From Rhodoferax sp. (GTDB lineage Bacteria > Pseudomonadota > Gammaproteobacteria > Burkholderiales > Burkholderiaceae_C), in the NCBI GenBank assembly GCA_019449595.1, contig JAGRPL010000004.1:620001-684000 (forward strand): a stretch of DNA of 64,000 nucleotides. Reading direction: 5' to 3'. The position numbers and the translations under genes were made by a program. The notes beneath the pieces were generated by a model. The model saw only the letters and a program-made list of their open reading frames with translations, searched no databases and was not told the DNA's origin. Below, in pieces: positions 33,881 to 46,789 of the stretch (position 1 is its first letter; each line of letters begins with the position of its first letter).

Positions 33881-35008
33881 TCAGCTGAAAAAACTCTTCA
33901 GCCGGTCGGTCCAACTGTCGCCCGAGGGAGAGTGTTTGCTGCCACCCTTGCGCAGGGACTCATCGAGTTCGCGCAGCAGCTTGCGCTGGTGCTCGGTCAG
34001 CTTGACCGGTGTTTCGACGGAGATGTGGCAGTACAGGTCGCCCGGGTAGCTGGCACGCACCCCCTTGATGCCCTTGCCGCGCAGCCGGAACTGCTTGCCG
34101 GTCTGGGTGCCTTCCGGGATGTCAATCGCTGCCTTGCCGTCCAGGGTCGGCACATCGATTTCGCCGCCCAGAGCCGCAGTGACCATGCTGATGGGCACCG
34201 AGCAATGCAGGTCATCGCCGTCCCGCTCAAAGATGTCGTGCTTCTTGAGGCGGATCTCGATGTACAGGTCGCCGGCCGGGCCGCCATTGGTTCCGGGCTC
34301 GCCATTGCCGGTGCTGCGGATGCGCATGCCACCATCGATGCCGGCGGGAATCTTGACTTCCAGTGTCTTCTGTTTCTTGACCTTGCCCTGACCATGACAG
34401 GCCATGCAGGGCTCGGGAATGACCTTGCCGGCGCCGCGGCAGGTGGGGCAGGTTTGCTGTACGCTGAAGAATCCCTGGCGCATCTGCACGGAACCGGAGC
34501 CGCTGCAGGTGCCACAGGTCTTGACCTGGGTGCCGGGCTTGGCGCCGCTGCCCTTGCAGGTCTCGCAGGCGTCCCAGCTGGGAATGCGGATCTGCGCGTC
34601 CTTGCCGCGGGCCGCTTCTTCCAGGGTGACTTCCATGGCGTAGCTCAGGTCGTTGCCGCGGAACACCTGGCGGCCACCGCCTGCGCGGCCGCGTTGCTGG
34701 CCGAACATGTCGCCAAAAATATCGCCAAAGGCCTCGGCAAAGCCGCCGTAGCCTTCTGCGCCCCCCCGCATGTTGGGGTCCACGCCGGCGTGCCCATGCT
34801 GGTCGTAGGCCGCGCGCTTCTGCGGGTCCGATAGCATTTCGTAGGCTTCCTTGGCTTCCTTGAATTTTTCCTCGGCCGCTTTGCCGGCTTCACCCTGGTT
34901 GCGGTCCGGGTGGTGCTTCATCGCGAGTTTGCGATACGACTTCTTGATGTCTTCGTCAGAGGCGTTCTTGGGAACGCCCAGCACTTCGTAAAAATCTCTT
35001 TTAGCCAT
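33881..35008 (-). CDS. dnaJ: Chaperone protein DnaJ
   Basis: A 375-aa type I Hsp40 of normal length. The J domain ([20 protein letters not shown]... with HPDR) stimulates DnaK ATPase. It is followed by a Gly/Phe-rich region (about 78-120, with [14 protein letters not shown]), four CxxCxGxG zinc repeats ([32 protein letters not shown]) and the C-terminal substrate-binding domains. It lies 119 bp after dnaK with a strong hairpin in the gap. Confidence 0.98.
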   Translation of the reverse strand: MAKRDFYEVLGVPKNASDEDIKKSYRKLAMKHHPDRNQGEAGKAAEEKFKEAKEAYEMLSDPQKRAAYDQHGHAGVDPNMRGGAEGYGGFAEAFGDIFGDMFGQQRGRAGGGRQVFRGNDLSYAMEVTLEEAARGKDAQIRIPSWDACETCKGSGAKPGTQVKTCGTCSGSGSVQMRQGFFSVQQTCPTCRGAGKVIPEPCMACHGQGKVKKQKTLEVKIPAGIDGGMRIRSTGNGEPGTNGGPAGDLYIEIRLKKHDIFERDGDDLHCSVPISMVTAALGGEIDVPTLDGKAAIDIPEGTQTGKQFRLRGKGIKGVRASYPGDLYCHISVETPVKLTEHQRKLLRELDESLRKGGSKHSPSGDSWTDRLKSFFS

Positions 35009-35059
35009 TGTTGCCAGACGCTAGGGGTCTTCGATTGAGGGTGCAAATGTGATGCAAAA

Positions 35060-35100
35060 CGCCGCGCCGACGTTCCGTGCGGAACACTTCGGTCGCGGCG
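35060..35100 (-). promoter_or_regulatory. Strong stem-loop in the dnaK-dnaJ gap
   Basis: An outer stem of 11 bp with one bulged base joins 35060-35070 with 35089-35100, and an inner perfect hairpin GTTCCG-TG-CGGAAC occupies 35072-35085. Only four T residues follow on the minus strand. It may be an attenuator or an RNA processing/stability element that lowers dnaJ relative to dnaK. Confidence 0.5.
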
Positions 35101-35127
35101 GGTCAATGCAGCGCGCGGTGGGCGCGC

Positions 35128-37077
<1,950 letters not shown>

Positions 37078-37198
37078 GATTTACTCCTGCTATTTTTGAA
37101 AATTCAGATGGGGGTCACTTGAAGCCTGTTTTGCCGATTTCAAGAGCCCCTGGGTGCCAGCTGGTTTCTGGTCCAACCGGATTGGTGCCGGAAACGCC

Positions 37199-37762
37199 TT
37201 ATTTCGGGGCCGACACAACGACCAGCGCCGGGCGCAGCACGCGATCGGCGATCGTATAGCCCTTTTGCAGCACGCTGACTACGGTGTTGGCCTCTTGCTC
37301 CGAGGGGGCTACGCTGATGGCTTGGTGTTGATGTGGGTCAAATTTGGTTCCTGCGGCCGGATTGATGGCCTGTACCTTGTTGCGCTCCAGCGCGGCAATG
37401 AGCTGGCGCAGGGTAGCTTGGGCGCCTTCACGAATCTGTTCGGAGGTGGCGTCCTTGATGATCAGGCCGGCTTCCAGGCTGTCAGCCACCGGCAGCAGGC
37501 TTTCGGCGAAGCTTTCCAGGGCAAATTTCCGGGCTTTGGAAATCTCTTCCTCGGCACGTCGCCGGGCATTTTCGGATTCGGCTTTGGCACGCAGGTACTG
37601 GTCGGCCAGCTCGCTGCTCTTGGCTTGCAGCGCAGCCAAGTCGGCCTGGGCCTGGGCCAGAGCGTCTGCTCCCTGCATCGCTTGCGCGCCGACCAGGTCT
37701 TCCGTGCTCTGGTATTGGGCGCTGGCTGCGCCGGAGTGGGGATGGGATGGGTTTTCAGACAT
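37199..37762 (-). CDS. grpE: Nucleotide exchange factor GrpE
   Basis: A 187-aa protein. An acidic/Ala-rich N-terminus is followed by a long coiled coil ([20 protein letters not shown] and [18 protein letters not shown]) and the C-terminal beta-wing ([22 protein letters not shown]). It releases ADP from DnaK. It is the first gene of the grpE-dnaK-dnaJ unit; a sigma-32 promoter is located about 35 bp upstream. Confidence 0.98.
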   Translation of the reverse strand: MSENPSHPHSGAASAQYQSTEDLVGAQAMQGADALAQAQADLAALQAKSSELADQYLRAKAESENARRRAEEEISKARKFALESFAESLLPVADSLEAGLIIKDATSEQIREGAQATLRQLIAALERNKVQAINPAAGTKFDPHQHQAISVAPSEQEANTVVSVLQKGYTIADRVLRPALVVVSAPK

Positions 37763-37796
37763 GCAAATACATCAGGTTGATTACTTCCGAATCCAG

Positions 37797-37824
37797 TTGT
37801 GGGGATTCAGGAACACAATTCAAG
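37797..37824 (-). promoter_or_regulatory. Sigma-32 (RpoH) heat-shock promoter of grpE-dnaK-dnaJ
   Basis: Minus-strand CTTGAA (37824-37819), a 14-bp spacer and CCCCACAA (37804-37797) match the RpoH consensus CTTGAA-N13/14-CCCCATNT closely. The predicted start of transcription is about 28 bases before the grpE ATG. It gives heat-shock control to the whole unit. Confidence 0.85.
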
Positions 37825-37871
37825 AGGGCGCGCAGCATTTCTGCGGCACGCCCCCGCCATGGCCGCCGGAA

Positions 37872-38225
37872 TCAGCCCGCAACGGCCAGCAGTTCGACGT
37901 CGAATTTCAGGGTTGCGTTGGGGGGAATCACACCGCCGGCACCGCGGGAGCCGTAGCCCAGCTCGGCGGGAATGATCAGGGTGCGGGTGCCCCCCACCTT
38001 CATGCCGGCAACCCCTTCGTCCCAGCCGCGAATGACCATGCCGGCGCCCAAGTGGAAGACAAACGGGTCGTTGCGGTCCTTGCTGGAGTCAAACTTGGCG
38101 CCCTGGGTGCCGTTGTTGTACAGCCAGCCCGTGTAGTGAACCGTGACGGCTTGACCCTTGGTGGCGACGGCGCCGGTGCCCTCGGTGGTGTCTTCGTATT
38201 GCAGGCCGGTGGTGGTCGTTTGCAT
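37872..38225 (-). CDS. FKBP-type peptidyl-prolyl cis-trans isomerase
   Basis: A 117-aa single-domain FKBP without signal peptide, so cytoplasmic. FKBP motifs: VTVHYTGWLYNNGTQGAKFDSS, FHLGAGMVIRGWDEGVAGMKVGG and ELGYGSRGAGGVIPPNATLKFDVELL. An AGGA site lies 6 bases before the ATG. It lies just upstream of the heat-shock promoter of grpE, in the same direction; the gene has its own start and no clear terminator before the promoter. Confidence 0.95.
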   Translation of the reverse strand: MQTTTTGLQYEDTTEGTGAVATKGQAVTVHYTGWLYNNGTQGAKFDSSKDRNDPFVFHLGAGMVIRGWDEGVAGMKVGGTRTLIIPAELGYGSRGAGGVIPPNATLKFDVELLAVAG

Positions 38226-38325
38226 GGAAAGTCCTTTGCGCTATGAAAATGGGGTGTGGCGGTACGGGTTGCCGGTACGCCGCGAGTCGGGGTTATCCCG
38301 CAAAGTGTGAAATTATGCTGCAGAT

Positions 38326-38353
38326 AAAAAAAGACAGGCCCAGCCTGTCTTTC
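38326..38353 (-). terminator. Intrinsic terminator after the HxlR-type gene
   Basis: On the minus strand AAAGACAGGC pairs with GCCTGTCTTT around TGGG, followed by T residues to 38326. Confidence 0.88.
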
Positions 38354-38389
38354 GTGTGTCGGGCGGGGCCACGCCCCGCAGCCACGGGT

Positions 38390-38701
38390 TTACTTCGACT
38401 TCTTGGCCTGTCCGGCGGCCCACTTGCCGGCAAAAGCCTGCAAATCGCCGAGTCGCTTCAGCAGGTCGGCGCCGGCGAGCGTGACGGCGTAGCCATCGTT
38501 GCCATGGGTCATCAGGCCGGCCTCGCGCAACTCCTTGATGCGGGTGTTGAGCGTATTGGGGGTAATGCCGCCTACGCTGTCCTGCAGCAAGCGGAAGGTT
38601 TGGGCGTGTCCGTCGCGCAAGGCCCACAGCACGCGCATGGCGTAGCGCGATTCCAGCAATTCCAGCAGCTGACCAATGGCAACCGATTCTTTCGAACTCA
38701 T
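38390..38701 (-). CDS. Winged helix-turn-helix regulator, HxlR type
   Basis: A 103-aa DNA-binding protein. The pattern LLELLESRYAMRVLWALRDG, QDSVGGITPNTLNTRIKELREAGLM and YAVTLAGADLLKRL matches the HxlR/MarR-like winged helix. The regulator has no cysteine, so it is not a thiol redox sensor of the YodB/HypR kind. A strong GGAGAGG ribosome binding site precedes the ATG. A perfect 7-3-7 inverted repeat (38744-38760, GCAGCCG/CGGCTGC) occupies its leader. The target is unknown. Confidence 0.88.
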   Translation of the reverse strand: MSSKESVAIGQLLELLESRYAMRVLWALRDGHAQTFRLLQDSVGGITPNTLNTRIKELREAGLMTHGNDGYAVTLAGADLLKRLGDLQAFAGKWAAGQAKKSK

Positions 38702-38813
38702 TAACTACCTCTCCTCGATGCGGTATTTTGGCCGGGCGGCTGCGCAGCCGCTGCGGCTGCATTCGTTGCACGACATATTAAATCAACTGAAACTATATCG
38801 CAGTTTTCTGCCT

Positions 38814-38830
38814 GCTACAAGATTCATAGC
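38814..38830 (-). repeat. Short palindromic repeat, copy 7 (intergenic)
   Basis: On the minus strand it reads GCTATGAATCTTGTAGC, between the aroE stop and the HxlR-type gene's upstream region. Confidence 0.65.
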
Positions 38831-38854
38831 TGACGCGGACTGAAAACAGGCGGG

Positions 38855-39697
38855 TTAGAACGTGGCCTGGACTTCGGATAGCAGCGCGGGCGTGATGTCG
38901 GGCAGCACGCCAAACCAGGCTTCAAACGCAGGACGCGCCTGGTTGAGCAGCATGCCCAAGCCATTGACCGTGGCATTGCCCCGTTGGCGCGCGGCGGCCA
39001 GCAAGGGCGTTTCCATGGGGACGTAGATGATGTCGGACACCAGCGCATGGGCGGGGAGCCGGTCCAGCGCCAGGTCCAGAGCTGCTTCACCCTGCATGCC
39101 CTGGTTTGTCGTGTTGACCAGCAGCGCCACGTCGGCCAGGGCTTCATGCCGGTCTTCCCAGGGTACGGCGTGTACGGGCGAGCCGAATTCCTGCGCCATG
39201 TCGTGCGCCTTGGCCCAGCTGCGGTTGGTCAGGCGAATGTCGCGTGCGCCGCTTTCTATCAGGCTGACGATCACAGCCCGCGCCGCGCCGCCTGCACCCA
39301 CGACCGTGACGGGGCCGGCGTCGGCGCGCCAGTCGGGCCGGGCATCGAGGAGGCTCTGGATATAGCCAAAGCCATCGGTGTTGCGGCCGGTCAATGATCC
39401 ATCGGGTTCCACCACGATGGTGTTGATGGCGCCGATGCGCTGGGCCAGCGGCTCAACCCGGTCCACCAGCGGAAGTGCCGCTACCTTGTGCGGAATGGTC
39501 AGGTTGCACCCGGCAAAACCCAGCACCGGCAGGCTGCGCAAGGCGGTTTCCAGTTGCGCCGGTTGCACCGGCAGCAGCACATAGGCTCCGCGCAGCCCGA
39601 GCTGCCGGATCCAGTGGTTGTGGATGACCGGAGAGCGTGAGTGCGCCACCGGCCAGCCCATGACCCCCGCCAGCGTGTAGGTGTGGTCGTCCGCCAT
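38855..39697 (-). CDS. aroE: Shikimate dehydrogenase
   Basis: A 280-aa NADP-dependent enzyme of the shikimate pathway (3-dehydroshikimate to shikimate). Motifs: GWPVAHSRSPVIHNHWI (shikimate-binding serines), NLTIPHKVAALPLVDRV (catalytic Lys), NTDGFGYIQSL and the dinucleotide-binding GAGGAARAVIVSL with the NRS basic motif. Length is normal. It lies 12 bp after the rpoD stop in the same direction and may be transcribed by read-through. Confidence 0.96.
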   Translation of the reverse strand: MADDHTYTLAGVMGWPVAHSRSPVIHNHWIRQLGLRGAYVLLPVQPAQLETALRSLPVLGFAGCNLTIPHKVAALPLVDRVEPLAQRIGAINTIVVEPDGSLTGRNTDGFGYIQSLLDARPDWRADAGPVTVVGAGGAARAVIVSLIESGARDIRLTNRSWAKAHDMAQEFGSPVHAVPWEDRHEALADVALLVNTTNQGMQGEAALDLALDRLPAHALVSDIIYVPMETPLLAAARQRGNATVNGLGMLLNQARPAFEAWFGVLPDITPALLSEVQATF

Positions 39698-39709
39698 GGG
39701 GCGATACCC

Positions 39710-42007
<2,298 letters not shown>

Positions 42008-42329
42008 GCGAAAACCTCAGGACATCAAAAAAACAGGCGAACAGAACAAGGGCCGTTGAGGTCGCTGGCGCAGCGGCCCTAATAGGCAAGACAGGGAAGG
42101 ACATTCCCCAAAAGGCAAGATGGGAGGGCGAACATTTGGAATGCAGTCCTTGCGGTAAGGTGGCCGGTTGTGATCTTGTCAACGCTTGGCCTGGCCCGGA
42201 GGTGCTGCTGTCGCTCTTGCCGAAACAACCGGTTAGTATAGCGCGGAAATGCACCATTTCCAGTTGAAATGGGCGTTTTGCAGAAATTCGGGAGCCGAAT
42301 GCGGCCGGCGTGTTACGCCACGGGGCGGG
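42008..42329 (-). promoter_or_regulatory. rpoD upstream region: putative promoter, dyad and leader hairpin
   Basis: The 322-bp gene-free region upstream of rpoD. A good -10 TATACT lies at 42240-42235 (minus strand), with no good -35. A perfect inverted repeat GGAAATG-CAC-CATTTCC (42245-42261) fills the spacer just upstream, where a regulator could bind. The leader would be about 220 nt and contains a second inverted repeat AGGGCCG (42049-42055)/CGGCCCT (42074-42080). No coding sequence is supported here. Confidence 0.5.
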
Positions 42330-44306
42330 TCACTGCTTCTCGGGCGGTGCAAACGAAATGAGCTGCTTGAGCTGGCGCCAGCGTTCATCGAGTTCGCGGT
42401 AACGGGCAAAGGCCGAGGGATCGCTGGCGGCCGCGGCACTGGCTTCGTCTTTCTGTTTTTCGATCTGAACCAGCAGCATGCGGTTGAGCAGATCGCGCAA
42501 CTCAGGCGCAGATTCACTGGCGGGTTCGAGGGGCACCGGCGCATGCACCATCAGGCGCAGGACATGGGCCTCTTCGGTGTGGCCCGGCAGCGCTTCCTTC
42601 AGTGCGCCCCAGGGCAGGGGACCGTGCTCGTGCAGCTGGGCTTCCAGCCAGGCCAGCAGCGGACCATGCGGCGCGGGCAATTCACACAGCAAATGGTGGT
42701 CTTCCTGCGTCAGGGTTTCCCACAGGGCGCTGTGGCTGAACAAGATGCGGGTGGCATGGTCGGCACGCGTGGCCAGCGGGCCGCGCAGGGGCGGGCGGCT
42801 GGGGCGCTTGGCTTCCCACTTACTTTTGCCTTCCCATTTTCCCTTTCCTTCCCACTTCCCGTCCCATTTGCGCTTGCTTTTCCAGCTGTCGGCGGCCTCG
42901 CCGTCACCTGGGTGGGCCCATGTGGTTGCGGTGGCGTGATCGGCGTAGTCATCGGGTTCGCTGCTGTGCCGTGCCGCAGACGGGGTCTTGTTCCCGCTGC
43001 CGGCCGCCCACAAAGCGCCCAGTTCCTGACTCGGCAGTTGCACCTGCGTGGCCAGCTCGCCGAGCAACTGCAGCTTGAGGGCTCCGTCGGGCAGCAGCGC
43101 CCAGAGCGGCTTGGCGTTGCTGGCCAGGTGGGCACGGCCTTCGGCTGTATTCAGGTCGCAACCCTCGCGCGCGGCTTCCAGCAGAAAGCGGGAGAGCGGC
43201 GTGGCTTCGCCCACATACTGGGCAAAGGCGTCCTTGCCGTGTGCGCGGATGAAGCTGTCGGGGTCGTGCTCGGCCGGCAGGAACAGGAACTTGATGCTGC
43301 GCACATCGGTGGCATAGGGCAGCGCGGCATCCAGCGCCTTGCGCGCGGCGCGCCGGCCAGCGGCATCGCCGTCAAAGCTGAACACCACGGCATCGGTGAA
43401 GCGAAAGAGCTTGTGCACGTGCTCGGCAGTGCAGGCCGTTCCCAGCGTGGCCACGGCATTGGGAAACCCCAGCTGGGCCAGCGCCACCACATCCATATAG
43501 CCTTCGGTGACCAGCACATAGCCTTGCTCGCGCAGGGCGTTGCGGGCCTCGAACAGGCCGTAGAGCTCACGGCCCTTGCTGAAGACCGGGGTTTCGGGGG
43601 AGTTGAGGTACTTGGGCTTTTCGTCGCCCAGCACGCGCCCGCCAAAACCGATGCATTCGCCCTTGATGTTGCGAATGGGGAACATGATCCGGTCGCGAAA
43701 GCGGTCGTAGCGTTTTTCCTCGGTAGCGCCGTCTTCCGTGTGGGTTATGACCAGGCCGCTTTCCACCAGGAGCGGGTCGTCGTAATGGGGGAACACGCTG
43801 GCCAGGCTGCGCCAGCCTTCGGGTGCGTAGCCCAGGCCAAACTGCTTGGCTACCCGGCCCGACAGGCCACGGCCCTTGAGGTACTGCACTGCCTTGGGGG
43901 AGTCCTTCAGATGGCGGCGGTAGGCCTCACCCGCCTTTTCCAGCACGTCGGTCAGGGTGTTCTGTTTCTGCCGCTGTTCCTGGGCACGGGCGCGGTCTTC
44001 GGGTGAGGCATCGTCTTCGGGAATCTGCATGCCGTATTGCTGGGCCAGGTCCGTCACGGCCTCGATGAAGGTCATGCCGGCGTGGTCCATCAGGAAACGG
44101 ATGGCGTCGCCGCTCTTGCCGCAGCCAAAGCAGTGGTAGAACTGCTTGGTGGGACTGACTGAGAACGAGGGCGATTTTTCCCCATGGAAAGGGCACAGCC
44201 CCATGAAATTGGCGCCCCCTTTCTTGAGCGGCACATAGCGCCCGACGATCTCCACCACGTCGACGCGCGAGAGCAGCTCCTGGATAAACGTTTGGGGAAT
44301 GGCCAT
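42330..44306 (-). CDS. dnaG: DNA primase
   Basis: A 658-aa DnaG. The zinc-binding domain has CPFHGEKSPSFSV...FHCFGCGKSGDAI (Cys-His-Cys-Cys) near residues 35-65. The RNA polymerase core and TOPRIM region include VLVTEGYMDVVALAQLGFPNAVATLGTA and FDGDAAGRRAARKAL. The C-terminal helicase-interaction domain follows. Between core and C-terminal domain lies an unusual Lys/Trp-rich repeat (residues about 475-500). DnaG lies upstream of rpoD in the same direction, the usual macromolecular synthesis operon order, with about 320 bp between them. Confidence 0.98.
   Translation of the reverse strand: MAIPQTFIQELLSRVDVVEIVGRYVPLKKGGANFMGLCPFHGEKSPSFSVSPTKQFYHCFGCGKSGDAIRFLMDHAGMTFIEAVTDLAQQYGMQIPEDDASPEDRARAQEQRQKQNTLTDVLEKAGEAYRRHLKDSPKAVQYLKGRGLSGRVAKQFGLGYAPEGWRSLASVFPHYDDPLLVESGLVITHTEDGATEEKRYDRFRDRIMFPIRNIKGECIGFGGRVLGDEKPKYLNSPETPVFSKGRELYGLFEARNALREQGYVLVTEGYMDVVALAQLGFPNAVATLGTACTAEHVHKLFRFTDAVVFSFDGDAAGRRAARKALDAALPYATDVRSIKFLFLPAEHDPDSFIRAHGKDAFAQYVGEATPLSRFLLEAAREGCDLNTAEGRAHLASNAKPLWALLPDGALKLQLLGELATQVQLPSQELGALWAAGSGNKTPSAARHSSEPDDYADHATATTWAHPGDGEAADSWKSKRKWDGKWEGKGKWEGKSKWEAKRPSRPPLRGPLATRADHATRILFSHSALWETLTQEDHHLLCELPAPHGPLLAWLEAQLHEHGPLPWGALKEALPGHTEEAHVLRLMVHAPVPLEPASESAPELRDLLNRMLLVQIEKQKDEASAAAASDPSAFARYRELDERWRQLKQLISFAPPEKQ
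42807..42884 (-). repeat. Lys/Trp-rich imperfect tandem repeat within dnaG
   Basis: Encodes W475-K-S-K-R-K-W-D-G-K-W-E-G-K-G-K-W-E-G-K-S-K-W497-type units, with Trp at 475, 481, 485, 491 and 497 and a period near 6 residues (18 bp). Confidence 0.8.
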
Positions 44307-44441
44307 GGGGTGATTGTAGGAACATGGACCCGTGGCCTGTCCGGACCTGTCGCCTGCGGTGCAAGCGCCCGGCGTGTGGCGGCTTAAACTGTTTTTTCAC
44401 GTAGCCGATTGCGCCTTATTTCACTCTTTTTGCCCCAGCAT

Positions 44442-45317
44442 ATGAACTACAGCACCCTGGCCACCCAGCTTGACGACGGCATCCTCACCCTCACGCTCAA
44501 CCGCCCGCAGCAGATGAACGCCTTTACCGTGGACATGGCCCACGAACTGGTCGACTTCTACCGCTCGGCCAGTGCCGACGATGCGGTGCGCGCCATCGTG
44601 GTCACCGGTGCGGGCAAGGCCTTTTGCGCCGGTATGGACCTGAGCCGTGAGGGCAATGTATTTGGCCTGAACGAAGACCTGCAGCCCACCTTGCAGGACC
44701 TGCAGGAGCGGCTGGACGACCCCGAGATCGTGCAGGGCGTGCGCGACACGGGCGGCATGATTTCACTGGCGGTGTACGAGTGCACCAAGCCGGTCATTGG
44801 CGCCATCAACGGCGCGGCGGTGGGCATTGGCGCCACCATGACCCTGCCCATGGACGTGCGTCTGGCGTCGGACAAGGCGCGCATCGGCTTCGTGTTTGGT
44901 CGCATCGGCATCGTGCCCGAGGCCTGCTCCAGCTGGTTTCTGCCGCGCATTGTGGGCATCTCCCAGGCGCTGGAGTGGGTGTACTGTGCCGACATCCTGG
45001 AGCCGCAAGAGGCTTTGCGCGGCGGGCTGATCAAGGCCATCGTGCCCCACGACCAGCTGCTGGCCGAGGCCCACAAACTGGCCCACCGCATGACCGACCG
45101 GCGCTCGCCCGTGGCCACCGCGCTGGCGCGCCAGATGCTGTACCGCAATTCGGCCCAGCCGCACCCGCTGGCCGCGCACCAGGTGGATTCGCTGGCCATG
45201 TTCTACACCAGCGTCCAGGACGGCAAGGAGGGCGTGCGTGCGTTTCTGGAAAAACGCCCGGCGGACTTCCAGAGCAAGGCTTCGACCGGCATGCCGCCCT
45301 TTTACCCGTGGTGGTAA
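44442..45317 (+). CDS. Enoyl-CoA hydratase/isomerase (crotonase) family protein
   Basis: A 291-aa crotonase. The ATG at 44442 gives MNYSTLATQLDDGILTLTLNRP; the frame is open upstream but lacks family similarity. Oxyanion-hole segments are FCAGMDLSREG (about 62-72) and NGAAVGIGATMTLPMD (about 123). An RIGFVFGRIGIVPEACSSWFLPRIVG segment and a YCADILEPQEALRGGLI segment are typical. Both acidic catalytic positions of enoyl-CoA hydratase should be checked; the second loop reads GIVPEACSS with one Glu. A beta-oxidation or CoA-ester degradation role is likely. Confidence 0.93.
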   Translation: MNYSTLATQLDDGILTLTLNRPQQMNAFTVDMAHELVDFYRSASADDAVRAIVVTGAGKAFCAGMDLSREGNVFGLNEDLQPTLQDLQERLDDPEIVQGVRDTGGMISLAVYECTKPVIGAINGAAVGIGATMTLPMDVRLASDKARIGFVFGRIGIVPEACSSWFLPRIVGISQALEWVYCADILEPQEALRGGLIKAIVPHDQLLAEAHKLAHRMTDRRSPVATALARQMLYRNSAQPHPLAAHQVDSLAMFYTSVQDGKEGVRAFLEKRPADFQSKASTGMPPFYPWW

Positions 45318-45351
45318 GCGGTGGCGCACGCCGGTTCTGGCCGGCGTTGCG

Positions 45352-46722
45352 TCAGGCCAGTCCGGGTACTTTCGGCAAGCCCTCCAGCGAGGCGGTCAGA
45401 TCGCGCTCGTCGTAGCTTTCGTCCGAGAGTTCTCCGGCGAAGTATTTCTGGTACGACGCCATGTCGAAGTGGCCGTGGCCGGACAGGCAGAACAGGATGT
45501 TCTCGGCCTTGCCTTCGCGCTTGCAACGCAGGGCTTCAGCAATGGCGCCTTTGACCGCGTGGTTGGATTCGGGGGCGGGCACGATGCCTTCGTTGCGGGC
45601 AAACAGAACGCCGGCTTCAAAGCACTCGACCTGGTTGTAGGCGACGGCCTCCAGCAAGCCCAGTTCCTTGCAGTGCGACACGAGCGCCGCCATGCCGTGG
45701 TAGCGCAAGCCGCCGGCGTGGAAGCCTGGCGGCGTGAACTGGCTGCCCAGGGTGTGCATCTTGGTCAGCGGCGTCATGCCGGCGGTGTCACCAAAGTCGT
45801 AGGCATAGATGCCGCGGGTCAGCGAGGGGCAGGCGGCAGGTTCCACCGCCACAATGCGCGACTTCTCGCCGCCGCGCAAGGCGTGTCCCATGAAGGGGAA
45901 GGCAATGCCGGCAAAGTTGGAACCGCCGCCGGCGCAACCGATCACCACGTCGGGCCAGGCATCGGCCATTTTCATCTGCTCCATGGCTTCCTGGCCGATG
46001 ATGGTCTGGTGCAGGAGTACGTGGTTGAGCACCGAGCCCAGCGCGTACTTGGTGTCTTCGCGCTGCACGGCCAGCTCCACGGCTTCGGAAATGGCAATGC
46101 CCAGGCTACCGGGGTGGTTGGGGGTCTTGGCCAGCACGGAGCGGCCATAGGCCGTTTCATTGGAGGGCGACGCCACGCAGCGTGCGCCGTAGGTTTCCAT
46201 CACGGCCCGGCGGTAGGGTTTCTGGTCGTAGGAGATGCGGACCTGGAAGACTTCGACGTCCAGGCCGTAGAGTGAGCCGGCAAACGACAGGGAGGTGCCC
46301 CATTGTCCGGCTCCGGTTTCGGTCACCAGGCGCTTGACTCCGGCTTCCTTGTTGTAGAACGCCTGCGGAACGGCCGTGTTGGGTTTGTGGCTGCCGGCGG
46401 GGCTGACGCCCTCGTACTTGTAGTAGATGTGGGCGGGCGTGCCGAGCGCTTTTTCCAGCCGGTGGGCGCGGTACAGCGGCGCCGGGCGCCACAGGCGAAA
46501 GACGTCGCGCACCGGCTCGGGAATTTCAATTTCGCGTTCCTGGCTCACCTCCTGCTGGATCAGCGCCATGGGAAACAGCGGCGCCAGGTCGTCGGGGCCA
46601 ACTGGCTGCAGGGTTCCGGGGTGCAGCACGGCGGGCATCGGCTTGGGCAGATCGGCCTGGATGTTGTACCAGAACTTGGGCATCTGGCTTTCGTCCAGCA
46701 GGAATTTGGTTTGCGCGCTCAT
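45352..46722 (-). CDS. TrpB-like pyridoxal-phosphate-dependent enzyme (TrpB2 family)
   Basis: A 456-aa fold-type II PLP enzyme of the long TrpB2 type. The PLP lysine lies in GSHKPNTAVPQAFYN; other motifs are TETGAGQWGTSLSFAG, IGCAGGGSNFAGIAFPFMG and ENILFCLSGHGHFD. No trpA or other tryptophan genes lie nearby, so it may be a serine deaminase-like or indole-salvage enzyme rather than the synthase subunit. The start at 46722 is chosen because the family N-terminus (MSAQTKFLLDESQMPKFWYN) begins there and a GGAGATC ribosome binding site precedes it. Confidence 0.93.
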   Translation of the reverse strand: MSAQTKFLLDESQMPKFWYNIQADLPKPMPAVLHPGTLQPVGPDDLAPLFPMALIQQEVSQEREIEIPEPVRDVFRLWRPAPLYRAHRLEKALGTPAHIYYKYEGVSPAGSHKPNTAVPQAFYNKEAGVKRLVTETGAGQWGTSLSFAGSLYGLDVEVFQVRISYDQKPYRRAVMETYGARCVASPSNETAYGRSVLAKTPNHPGSLGIAISEAVELAVQREDTKYALGSVLNHVLLHQTIIGQEAMEQMKMADAWPDVVIGCAGGGSNFAGIAFPFMGHALRGGEKSRIVAVEPAACPSLTRGIYAYDFGDTAGMTPLTKMHTLGSQFTPPGFHAGGLRYHGMAALVSHCKELGLLEAVAYNQVECFEAGVLFARNEGIVPAPESNHAVKGAIAEALRCKREGKAENILFCLSGHGHFDMASYQKYFAGELSDESYDERDLTASLEGLPKVPGLA

Positions 46723-46789
46723 GAATGGATCTCCTTGTTGTGTGAATCGGTACAGCAGGGGCGGCCCGGCGCTGGGCCGGGCTGGTGGG

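Noticed and set aside
37108..37144. Second sigma-32 promoter just upstream of dnaK
   Set aside because: CTTGAA and CCCCAT are present but the spacing is about 25 bp instead of 13-14.
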